From Calothrix sp. FI2-JRJ7 (GTDB lineage Bacteria > Cyanobacteriota > Cyanobacteriia > Cyanobacteriales > Nostocaceae): a DNA stretch of 64,000 nucleotides. A model generated the notes under the pieces. The model was not told the origin of the DNA. It searched no databases and saw only the letters and a list, made by a program, of their open reading frames with translations. The stretch spans positions 1-64,000 of the forward strand of contig JAHHGX010000016.1 of NCBI GenBank assembly GCA_019359675.1, in the 5' to 3' direction. How positions within the stretch are numbered: position 1 is the stretch's first letter; each line of letters starts with the position of its first letter. Of this stretch, positions 36,698 to 45,003 are shown piece after piece. Position numbers and translations under genes: made by a program.

Positions 36698-37063
36698 ATG
36701 AAGCCGCCAAAAAAACAGAATGAGCCATCGGGTGAAGATTCATCGCAGTCGCAAGAATTCCAACAAGGACTCTCTGATGTTGAGAGTGCGTTAATTGCGC
36801 TTAAAGAACGTTACGAGCAGGTTGAGAATGATTATAGCTTACAAAATGAACTAAAACGGCGCCGCTCAGAACTCCGCAAAAGTAAATTACCAGAAATGAA
36901 AGCGGAGTTAAAGCATATAGAGCAACAGTTAGAAGTATTGGAAATTAACTTAGAAAGTCGGTTATTGAATTGGCGCTCGTTTAAAGACCCGTTTTGGCAA
37001 ATTGTCCGCTTCAGTGGATTGGGCGTTATTATAGGCTGGTTATTAAAGTCTTACACACTGTGA
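36698..37063 (+). CDS. Coiled-coil protein with C-terminal membrane anchor
   Basis: 121 residues. A charged N-terminus, a long coiled coil (about 20-95, rich in Glu/Lys/Leu) and one C-terminal transmembrane helix ([15 protein letters not shown]). It would be tail-anchored with the coil in the cytoplasm. It ends 7 bp before asnS and is probably co-transcribed. I do not recognise a family. Confidence 0.6.
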   Translation: MKPPKKQNEPSGEDSSQSQEFQQGLSDVESALIALKERYEQVENDYSLQNELKRRRSELRKSKLPEMKAELKHIEQQLEVLEINLESRLLNWRSFKDPFWQIVRFSGLGVIIGWLLKSYTL

Positions 37064-37070
37064 TAGATAT

Positions 37071-38474
37071 ATGATTATTAGACGAATTGCGGAAATATTG
37101 CGTAGCGGACAACCAGATGAAAGCGTAAAAGTACAAGGTTGGGTACGGACGAAGCGTGAACTCAAGGGTTTTTCTTTTATCGAAGTAAATGATGGTTCAT
37201 CGATGGCTTCTTTGCAAGTTGTCATTAATGAAACTGTACCAGGCTACAGCGAAATTATCAAAAAAGTAAATACAGGCGCCTCAGTAGAGGTTGATGGTGT
37301 AGTAGTAGCATCACAAGGTAAAGGGCAACGTATCGAAGTGAAAGCCGAGTCAGTTCAGGTGTACGGTGATGCTGACCCAGAAACATACCCATTGCAAAAA
37401 AAGCGTCACTCGTTTGAGTTTTTGCGAACCATCGGACATTTACGCGCTCGTACCAACTCGTTTGGTGCCATGTTCCGTGTGCGTAACGCTTGTGCAACAG
37501 CGATTCACCAATTTTTTCAAGAACGTGGTTTTTTGTGGGTACATACTCCAATTATCACAGCTAGTGACTGCGAAGGTGCCGGGGAAATGTTTAGTGTTAC
37601 GAGTTTTGATTTAAATAAAATACCTCGTAATAAAGAAGGCGCCATCGATTACAGTAAAGATTTTTTTGCTAGACCAACATATCTAACTGTAAGCGGACAA
37701 CTCGAAGCCGAAGTTATGGCGATGGCATTTAGTAATGTCTATACATTTGGGCCAACATTCCGCGCGGAAAACTCGAACACATCGCGTCACCTCGCAGAAT
37801 TTTGGATGGTAGAGCCAGAAATGGCATTTTGTGACCTCTTTGAAGACATGGACTTAGCCGAGGCATTTTTGAAACACATCTTTAAATATGTGATGGAAAC
37901 ATGCCCAGAAGACATGCAATTTTTTAACGAGCGTATAGATAATACAGTATTGGCAACGGCTGACAATATAATTAATAATCAGTTTGAACGCATTACATAT
38001 ACTGAAGCAGTCAAGCTTTTAGAAAAAGCCATCGAAAAAGCTGATGTTCAATTTGAATATCCAGTAAGTTGGGGTACAGACTTACAATCAGAACACGAAC
38101 GTTACTTGTGCGAACAGCTATTCAAAAAGCCGACAATCATCACTAATTATCCCGCCCAAATTAAAGCCTTTTACATGCGCTTAGACGAAGATGAAAAAAC
38201 TGTATCAGCAATGGATATAGTGGCGCCGAAAATAGGGGAAATAATAGGAGGTTCACAACGGGAAGAAAGATTAGATGTGCTGCAAAGAAGAATGGCAGCG
38301 CAAGGAATGAAAGAAGAGGACTTATGGTGGTATCTTGACTTACGGAAATTTGGCACAGTTCCCCATGCTGGTTTTGGTTTAGGGTTTGAAAGAATCGTGC
38401 AATTTATGACGGGAATGGCTAATATTCGCGACGTTATACCCTTCCCAAGAACACCGGAGAATGCCGAATTTTAA
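37071..38474 (+). CDS. asnS: Asparaginyl-tRNA synthetase
   Basis: 467 residues, normal length. N-terminal OB-fold anticodon-binding domain ([21 protein letters not shown], about 17-105) and a class II catalytic core: motif 2 region [25 protein letters not shown] and motif 3 [15 protein letters not shown]. It charges tRNA-Asn. It follows the coiled-coil gene by 7 bp. Confidence 0.95.
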   Translation: MIIRRIAEILRSGQPDESVKVQGWVRTKRELKGFSFIEVNDGSSMASLQVVINETVPGYSEIIKKVNTGASVEVDGVVVASQGKGQRIEVKAESVQVYGDADPETYPLQKKRHSFEFLRTIGHLRARTNSFGAMFRVRNACATAIHQFFQERGFLWVHTPIITASDCEGAGEMFSVTSFDLNKIPRNKEGAIDYSKDFFARPTYLTVSGQLEAEVMAMAFSNVYTFGPTFRAENSNTSRHLAEFWMVEPEMAFCDLFEDMDLAEAFLKHIFKYVMETCPEDMQFFNERIDNTVLATADNIINNQFERITYTEAVKLLEKAIEKADVQFEYPVSWGTDLQSEHERYLCEQLFKKPTIITNYPAQIKAFYMRLDEDEKTVSAMDIVAPKIGEIIGGSQREERLDVLQRRMAAQGMKEEDLWWYLDLRKFGTVPHAGFGLGFERIVQFMTGMANIRDVIPFPRTPENAEF

Positions 38475-38487
38475 TACCCACCCCTAA

Positions 38488-38508
38488 CCCCTCCCTGCGA
38501 GGGAGGGG
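38488..38508. terminator. CCCCTCCCT-GCG-AGGGAGGGG hairpin after asnS
   Basis: Perfect 9-bp GC stem 13 bp past the asnS stop. A similar C/G-run hairpin closes the crtI-like gene at 53490-53508. There is no T-run, so termination is uncertain. Confidence 0.4.
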
Positions 38509-38524
38509 AATAAGATATAGCAGT

Positions 38525-38561
38525 CGTAGGTTGGGTGGAGCGCTTTTTCGCTTCCCAACAT
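38525..38561. repeat. GTTGGG...CCCAAC dispersed hairpin (copy)
   Basis: GTAGGTTGGGTGGAGCG with the inverted CGCTTCCCAAC; relative of the copy at 3780-3811. Confidence 0.55.
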
Positions 38562-38797
38562 AACCATAGATAACAAAATAATCTTTAAATATATAAACCA
38601 TTAAAATTACAATCAATGTCTTTACGCAATATTACTTTTGCCAAAGAAAACATACAAATTTATTTTAAGTTATTAATTTTACCCATTATAACCAAAGCTT
38701 CCCCTTAAATTTACATATCGGCTCATTAAAGAGACGTTATAAAATCATATGGGGTTCACGACATGAATTGTCTTAGAGGATAAATTTATTTTGTAGG

Positions 38798-38933
38798 AAC
38801 TTGGCGCCTAGTTTAGATTTACAAGCGAGGATATATGTACATCTGGTTTATCCTCGCTTGAACTTGGGCCGCCTAGTTTAGATTTACAAGCGAGGATACA
38901 TGTACATCTGGTTTATCCTCTAGGGACGAGGGC
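38798..38933. repeat. Two tandem 65-67 bp units, each a hairpin
   Basis: Each unit reads GCCTAGTTTAGATTTACAAG and contains CAAGCGAGGATA paired with TATCCTCGCTTG around a 14-nt loop; the second unit's right arm diverges to TATCCTCTAGG. A partial relative is at 40552-40590, and the TATCCTCTAGG core is shared with 6453-6533. Confidence 0.75.
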
Positions 38934-39186
38934 GTTGGGAAAGGAGTGGCAACGGATGTAACGGATGTGGGGTTGGCGCCATTCCAGATTGTCGGTGTTA
39001 GTTTTATCTCGCACTTATATATACGTTTGGCGCCATCTGTTTATGCACAAGTTGAATAAATCTTTTTTACCTTATTAGGCGCAGAGAATACAGAGGTAAG
39101 AGGTTGAAGAGAGAAAGGCGCCAACTTTATCAGGAATGCTTAATATAGACAATGTAGTATAAATCTACTTATATTGAATTAAATAT

Positions 39187-39738
39187 ATGAAAACTAAAAA
39201 AATAATAGCAGGCGCCGCAGCAATGTTGGCAGTGTCCTCGGTTGTGGCTGGTGCAGCAATGGCACAATTAACAGTAACGCAATCAAAAATATTTGCTGAT
39301 GGGTTTGGGCGTGCTAGAGTCGGTATGACTGTTAAGGAAGTTTCTAAAGTTGCTGGTACACGTTTAGTATCATTATCTGGGGGAGCAATTCAGAATAAAG
39401 GTTGTTTTTACGTTAAACCCGTTCATACGCCTACTGGTGTAGAATTCATGCTCACCAATGGACGTATTTCGAGAATAGATGTAACTAAAAATACTAAAAT
39501 TACCACAGTCAGCGGCGCCAAAATAGGTGATACTGAAAGCCGAATTAAATCACTTTACCCTGGACAAATCCAAGTTACACCACATAAATACGTTAAAGGT
39601 GGACATTACCTAACTTTCACATCAAAAGAGCCACTGTATAAAAATTATCGTGTAGTCTTTGAAACTGATGGTAAGCGAGTTACCCAGTATCGTGCGGGTA
39701 AATTACCAGAAGTGGAATTTGTAGAACGTTGCGGCTAA
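39187..39738 (+). CDS. Exported protein of unknown function
   Basis: 183 residues with a signal peptide (MKTKKIIAGAAAMLAVSSVV, cleavage after AMA). The mature part contains two similar blocks, FGRARVGMTVKEVSKVAGT and GAKIGDTESRIKSLYPGQI, reminiscent of the BLIP/SmpA-like fold in which GMT(x)xEV marks each half. Two Cys residues (near 79 and 182) may form a disulfide. It is probably periplasmic. It is followed by a strong terminator. Confidence 0.65.
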   Translation: MKTKKIIAGAAAMLAVSSVVAGAAMAQLTVTQSKIFADGFGRARVGMTVKEVSKVAGTRLVSLSGGAIQNKGCFYVKPVHTPTGVEFMLTNGRISRIDVTKNTKITTVSGAKIGDTESRIKSLYPGQIQVTPHKYVKGGHYLTFTSKEPLYKNYRVVFETDGKRVTQYRAGKLPEVEFVERCG

Positions 39739-39757
39739 TTATTAAAAAACAATAAGA

Positions 39758-39790
39758 TTCTCGATTTCCTTAAGAGGTCGAGATTTTTTT
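39758..39790 (+). terminator. Intrinsic terminator
   Basis: TCTCGA / TCGAGA stem with a 13-nt loop and a run of seven T, 20 bp past the exported-protein gene. Confidence 0.75.
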
Positions 39791-39838
39791 GATTCATGAA
39801 TGCTTTATAATTGATACATTATATTGAATATATTGATT

Positions 39839-40500
39839 ATGATGCAAGTCGTCCAAGCTAGGGAACTTACTTTGCATGAAGTGAAAAAAAGTTTAACTTA
39901 CGAGAAAATCAAGATGACTCTTTCTTTCCAGAATGGCAGGAAAATTTACCGGAACTTACGGATATAGAAAAACAGACGCTTGACCAAAATAAAGCAAATT
40001 TTCTTTATTTAAGTGAATATCCAGTATCAGAGAAAGTTGTAAAGTTAGTGGTGATATCTCCACTATTATCAATGGCTGGTTTTTATAGTCCTCCTTTTCG
40101 CATTCGTACAGGGGTGCCAGTAAATCAAAAACAAGCTATAAAAGAGTTAGAAGCATTACCGACCGATAACCCGCTACGGGAAAAAGCTGTTGATTTACTA
40201 TTGAATTTAAGAACTACTTTACAACTCAAAGAAGCGCCAGATGAAGAGGAGAACGATTTAATTATGACTTTATCACCTATTTACTTAGAAAAGCTTGAAG
40301 AAGTTAGGCTTGAAGGCAGGCTTGAAGGCCAGCGTAACTTTATTGAAGGCTTGTTAAGGCTCAGGTTTGGTTCTATAGATGGAGAATTGACTGCTATTGT
40401 TGACAAAGCGTCAACATTGGCACCAGACGAAATTCTACCTCTATTAACACAACTATCGCGCGAAGAGTTGATAAATAGATTTAGTCAAGCGCGTGAATAG
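39839..40500 (+). pseudogene. Restriction-endonuclease-like/DUF4351 gene, frameshifted
   Basis: The start ATG at 39839 gives MMQVVQARELTLHEVKK, then the frame fails in a run of seven A (about 39893-39899). One base over, it continues as DDSFFPEWQENLPELTDIEK and on into PLLSMAGFYSPPFRIRT, the N-terminus of a cyanobacterial restriction-subunit-like family. It then jumps to KELEALPTDNPLREKAVDLL and a DUF4351-type tail (FIEGLLRLRFGSIDGELTAI). So it is both frameshifted and apparently a deletion fusion of two related gene types. A fragment of the same N-terminal family is at 54224-54481. Confidence 0.65.
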
Positions 40501-40551
40501 CTTTGTAAAATAATAAGTTGAGCTTGAATATTGGCGCCAAAGCGATAGTTT

Positions 40552-40590
40552 TTAAGCGGGGACATACATATATAGTTTATCCTCGCTTGA
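40552..40590. repeat. AAGCGGGGACA...TATCCTCGCTT hairpin
   Basis: Imperfect relative of the hairpin units at 38798-38933. Confidence 0.5.
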
Positions 40591-40667
40591 AATTGGTACT
40601 ACTCCCGCTGGCTTATAAATCAAAACTTTGCGCTATTTTATACTTTATCGACCAACAAACTGGATTT

Positions 40668-41378
40668 CTAAGATTTTTCAGTTTGCTGACTGAAATCTTC
40701 TGGTGGAATATCCCAATTTATCCAGGTTATTGCTGCCTGTGCTGATTCTATATTTGCTGGTACACGTAATATATGAATATGGTTTGTGCTAGGACAAATC
40801 ATTTTGAGTAAATAAATTGGCTCTATATCTACATCTGAATCAATTTTGAGTAACGTATATTCGTGATAAGAGTCTAATTCCACCGCTTGTAACTCTTCTA
40901 GAATACGCGCTTAACCAATACCTTGAATTAATACGCGACGTAGTTCTGCGTTGTCTTCTTCTAATAACCATTGTGCTTTCCAGTCTTTGGGATGAACCTT
41001 GCCGTATTTTTCAGGAAGAACGGCGCCGTGATAAGCATATATACTGTAACCATCTGCAAACTCTACTGCTGCTTCTCCTTCTGCATGGAGGTTATAATTA
41101 CTATCAAAAGAATACTTTAACGGCTTTTCACAAATAATTACTTGTTTTTCCAGCGGTAATACCCAACCCCAGTTTTTTGCTACTGACTGTAATAGTTCCC
41201 ATTCTTTCAGGCCGTACTCACAATTTAGAACATTAATACAATAATCGCAAAAACTACAATAACTTCCCCAAACTGAAGGTTCTATCCATTTATAATCATT
41301 TCCGAATATAGTGTTTAAAAATTCACCGTTATCAGAAATTTTTTGTGTTATGTCCGGATAATAATCAGAAATTAACAT
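40668..41378 (-). pseudogene. Hypothetical protein gene with an in-frame stop
   Basis: The frame starts at 41378 (MLISDYYPDITQKISDNGEF) and meets TAA at 40911-40913 after RRVLIQGIG. The same frame goes straight on as RILEELQAVELDSYHEYTLL and IYLLKMICPSTNHIHILRVP to a stop at 40668. So one nonsense change splits a protein of about 236 residues. The C-terminal part resembles cyanobacterial proteins I associate, without certainty, with DUF6745. The N-terminus may also be shortened. Confidence 0.65.
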
Positions 41379-41399
41379 AAATAAATCTATAATTTTATC

Positions 41400-41942
41400 T
41401 TGATAGTCGATAAAAAACCTAGTCTAACATTAGGATTTGTTGAGTTCGTTAATGAAAAACCACCTTTTTTCTGGACGGAAGATATGGGTAGTTTGGTTTA
41501 TGCAAAGCGTTGTAAAGAGCGTAAGGAAAATATTGTTGCTATGTTGAGTTTGGAAACAATGGGATATTTTTCAGATAAGGCTAATTCTCAAAAGTACCCT
41601 TTTCCGCTTAACTATATATATCCTTCTACAGGAAATTTTATTGCTTTTATTAGTAATGTTAAATCAAGTGGGTTTGTGAAAGATGTTATAAAAATGTTCC
41701 GTAGCAATGCGAAGTTTCCTTCTGAAGGCGCCGCTTTACCTGCACAAGTAACTGGTGTGGGATGGTCTGACCAGTGGTCATTTTGGCAGCAAGGATACAA
41801 CGGTTTAATGGTTACTGATACTGCTCCTTTCCGCTATCCTTATTATTATACTCAAGAAGATACTCCTGATAAAATTGATTATGGAAGGTTAAGCAGAGTT
41901 GTTTATGGTTTAGAGGAAGTAATTGGTCAACTTGTTGAATGA
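41400..41942 (+). pseudogene. C-terminal part of an M28-family metallopeptidase
   Basis: The open frame from a TTG encodes GFVEFVNEKPPFFWTEDMGS, AKRCKERKENIVAMLSLETM and YNGLMVTDTAPFRYPYYYTQ, which match the second half of M28 aminopeptidases in cyanobacteria. The first half, with the N-terminal Zn ligands, is missing: upstream lies the divergent broken gene at 40668-41378. It is therefore a remnant. Confidence 0.7.
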
Positions 41943-41943
41943 T

Positions 41944-42630
41944 TTAAGCATCTTCATGAGAATTTGGCGCCTCGTTTCCGCGCCCATCAAAATATAATTC
42001 TACTTCGTTACCATTATCTGCAACTTCCACTTCGTAAAAAATACCTTGCGGTGTAATTTCAATCTCTCGTTTTTTTATTGTGCCGCTTGGGTATTGCGCT
42101 CTAACTTTATCAAGCACTACAGATGAAAACCCATTATCTGATGCTAGCTCGTACTCTGTTTCTAACCATTGACCATTAGATGAGTACCTTACATCTTGCA
42201 CCAAAGTAGAAATACTTAATTTTAAATTAATCAATAAACATATATATCTGTCAATAAAACGTAAAGTCAACATTTTTAGCCTGCGTAGGCAGGCTTTGTT
42301 TGTATAGTCTCACCCTTCTAGGGTGTAGGTGCAAGATATCAGGTACTCTGCTTCGTATTCTATGCCATTTTCAACGAAAACTGCTTCATAACCATAAGGT
42401 TGTAATTCCCAGTTAGGTGTTTTACCTGGATATTTCTTTGCAAAAGCACTTTGAACTACTTGAGGTACTTCTGAAGAGGAAATTACATTGTCTTGTGAGT
42501 CAACCGCATTTTCGCAAGATGCTAATAAGGTAGCTGCTAATACACAAGCAATTGTAGCCAAGCAGCGCAAGCTAGATAATGAAGTTAGCTGCGTGAGTAA
42601 ATGCTTGCTATCCAAGATTAAGTACTGCAT
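41944..42630 (-). pseudogene. PepSY-like lipoprotein gene split by a MITE
   Basis: First part from 42630: signal sequence with lipobox LLASC, then VQSAFAKKYPGKTPNWELQP and YEAVFVENGIEYEAEY. The frame then enters the inserted element and stops. Past the element the frame resumes with SSNGQWLETEYELASDNGFS, KVRAQYPSGTIKKREIEITP and the end NSHEDA at 41944. Removing the 155-bp insert plus one 4-bp target copy joins EYEAEY to SSNGQW and gives a clean 175-residue lipoprotein with two PepSY-like halves. Confidence 0.8.
42188..42342. mobile_element. 155-bp MITE with 4-bp target duplication
   Basis: Ends CTTACATCTTGCACC (42188-42202) and, inverted, CTGATATCTTGCACC (from 42342) match at 13 of 15 positions. 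GTAC flanks both sides (42184-42187 and 42343-42346). The centre has an AGCCTGC / GCAGGCT hairpin. It has no coding capacity. Excision restores the lipoprotein frame exactly. Confidence 0.8.
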
Positions 42631-42986
42631 TTTTTATACATAGAATAGAAGTATAAGTTTAACTACAACGTCGAATCAGACGATTCCATACTCTTTTTAT
42701 TCTAAGTATATTTTTTATATTAATGTAATTATAAAAACATTTTTATTATGTTTCATACTTGGAAAACTCATATGGAATGAAGTTTGGCGCCTCCTAAAAT
42801 AGATTTAAGTAGTTGTGCAAAATTAAATATGTATCTGCTCTTACGAATGAAATGGAGCAAAAGTTATTAACAGCTAGGGTTTGAGCTAAATCATAATTTA
42901 CTGGCTCTCTGCATAAATATTTTTGCGTAAGTACTTATTTGTGCGACTTTAAAGCTGTAGCGAAACAAAATTGTAAAATATATATC
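42631..42986. other. Intergenic gap before the first P450 gene
   Basis: 356 bp, AT-rich. One GGCGCC at 42786 and nothing else I can support. The P450 frame is open from 42939, but the ATG at 42987 is the likely start. Confidence 0.4.
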
Positions 42987-44462
42987 ATGATTGCAAATAC
43001 CATTGAGCGAAAAATAACAGTACCTGGCCCGCGCGTGTCTCCACTGTTCGGACACATTACTCAGGTTTTAAATTTTGTTGGCGACTCTATTAAGTTGTCG
43101 AGTCAGTTGTTTGAAAAATATGGCTCGGTTGTTGCTTTGGCTGAAGGGGGTGGTACTAATGTATATTCGCCATATCCTAATTGTCCTGGTACGGTGTTAG
43201 CTAAAGGCGCCGATATTATTCGTGAAGTGACTAGCCAGCATGATATCTATCATAAGTGTCCTCTGACTGGGCATATTTACCGCAAGCGGAATAACTCAAC
43301 TCGTACTCAACCTTTTAGACATTTTCTTGTTGGGTTATTTGGTGTTAACGGCGCCGACCATCGTCAACACCGACAATTATTAATGCCTGCTTTTCATAAA
43401 TCACGTATCGAAGCTTACCGCGACGAGATGGTAGTAATTACTGAATCGGAGCTTGAAAAACTACAGGTGGGTGAGGTTATAGATACTCTTGAACTAATGC
43501 GGCGCCTGACGATGCGTATTGCCACTAAAACCTTATTTGGAATGGATTTTAGTGAAAATGGTGGCAGGTTTGCAACGCTGTTGAAAGAAGTTTTTGGTAA
43601 ATTTGCAAGTCCAGAAGTTCTTGGTCTTCCGTTTGATATCCCTGGTTTTCCTTACCATAAACTGCTTAACGGTATGGTTGAACTCGATAGCACTATGCGG
43701 GGTATTATTCAGCAAAAGCGTAATGGTATTGATAAAGGTGATGTTCTCTCAATGCTTATTCAAGCTAGGGATGCAGAAACTGGTGTGACGCTAACTGATG
43801 ATGAGTTGCTTGGACACCTTGGTGTTATTTATGCTGCTGGTCATGATACAAGTGCAAATGCATTAACTTGGACTTTATTTCTACTTTCCCAACATCCCCA
43901 AGTTGCTGCTGACTTACTTGATGAACTTGATGGTGTGTTGCATGGTGTGGCGCCTAGTATTGAACAATTACAACAGCTACCTTTATTAGAGCGTGTGATT
44001 AAAGAAAGTATGCGAGTACTATCGCCTGTTCCTTGGAATGGTCGTGTGATTTCGCAGGATACTACATTTAGTGGTTATGATTTGCCAAAAGGGACAGAAG
44101 TTTTTGTCAGCATTTATCATACTAATCGGGCGCCTGAAATATATTCCGAACCGGAGCGTTTTATTCCTCAACGCTGGGAGCAAATTCAGCCGAGTATATA
44201 TGAATATAATCCTTTTAGTGCTGGGTCGCGCGTTTGTATCGGCGCCGGTTTTGCCATGATGGAAATCAAAATTATCTTGGCAATGCTATTAATGCGTTAC
44301 CGCTTAGAGTTTTTACCACAACAAGTTAATGCCAAAGGACTAATTGTGTTGTGTGCTGAAAATGGTTTATCTATGCGAGTATGCGAACAAGACCGTGAAT
44401 TTAATCGAGGTCTAGGTGGTGTAAGTGGGAACGTGCGCCAAATGGTGAAGTTCCCAGATTAA
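42987..44462 (+). CDS. Cytochrome P450 (copy 1)
   Basis: 491 residues. Key P450 features: I-helix AAGHDTSAN near 282, K-helix ESMR near 343, and heme loop FSAGSRVCIGAGFA with the ligand Cys near 421. The N-terminus (VPGPRVSPLFGHITQVLNFV) has a proline-rich hinge but no membrane anchor, so it is likely soluble or peripheral. It may belong near the CYP110-like enzymes of cyanobacteria (fatty acid or terpene oxidation), but the substrate is unknown. The gene at 49629-51104 is a close paralog of identical length. No redox partner is nearby. Confidence 0.88.
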   Translation: MIANTIERKITVPGPRVSPLFGHITQVLNFVGDSIKLSSQLFEKYGSVVALAEGGGTNVYSPYPNCPGTVLAKGADIIREVTSQHDIYHKCPLTGHIYRKRNNSTRTQPFRHFLVGLFGVNGADHRQHRQLLMPAFHKSRIEAYRDEMVVITESELEKLQVGEVIDTLELMRRLTMRIATKTLFGMDFSENGGRFATLLKEVFGKFASPEVLGLPFDIPGFPYHKLLNGMVELDSTMRGIIQQKRNGIDKGDVLSMLIQARDAETGVTLTDDELLGHLGVIYAAGHDTSANALTWTLFLLSQHPQVAADLLDELDGVLHGVAPSIEQLQQLPLLERVIKESMRVLSPVPWNGRVISQDTTFSGYDLPKGTEVFVSIYHTNRAPEIYSEPERFIPQRWEQIQPSIYEYNPFSAGSRVCIGAGFAMMEIKIILAMLLMRYRLEFLPQQVNAKGLIVLCAENGLSMRVCEQDREFNRGLGGVSGNVRQMVKFPD

Positions 44463-44584
44463 GGGATTTTCAGTAATCAAGTCACCCTAGAATATAGAAC
44501 TATCGAACAGTAAAATTGCAAAACTGTAGAACTTCAAAACTGTAGAACAATGGAAAATATTGTGAAACAGTGGAAAATATTGTG

Positions 44585-44606
44585 GAACGGGCATCCCTGC
44601 CCGTTC
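44585..44606. repeat. GAACGGGC-ATCCCT-GCCCGTTC palindrome
   Basis: Perfect 8-bp stem about 120 bp past P450 copy 1. A near-identical hairpin follows P450 copy 2 at 51117-51138. Confidence 0.75.
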
Positions 44607-45003
44607 ATTATTAATTTATAAAGTAAATCTTAAGGCAATAAACAGTAACCCAATAAGATAGTAAGATATTATACAAATGCATATTTCAGTGTGCTTTTGG
44701 AGCAAAAAACCTAGTAAAACATACCTTAAAAAATCAGTAGTAATTTAATTACAAAGTTTTGTAAAAAAAAGAAAGCTTTGCATAAAGTTTTGCCAGTCAG
44801 TCAGAAATACAGTTATAGGGTTCAAAGTTTCATTCTCCATTAAGTGAGAGTGTAAATTTAGGTGTACCTAACCTTATTTGGATTGCTCTGTATCAATTAA
44901 CACTATTTAATGAACGCAGTATCTTGAAAGCTTATTAAATCATGGTTTAAGAAAAGCAATTACGCAGGGTTTACAGTTAGCAATTTTTAATTCTTGTGAT
45001 AGC

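Larger units (their letters stand above)
38475..39186. other. Repeat-rich intergenic region
   Basis: 712 bp without a supported gene. It holds the hairpins listed separately, a CAACGGATGTAACGGATG repeat (38948-38970) and five GGCGCC sites at 38803, 38975, 39029, 39118 and near 39212 (the last in the next gene), which is dense. It may be an accumulation site for small repeats. Confidence 0.5.
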
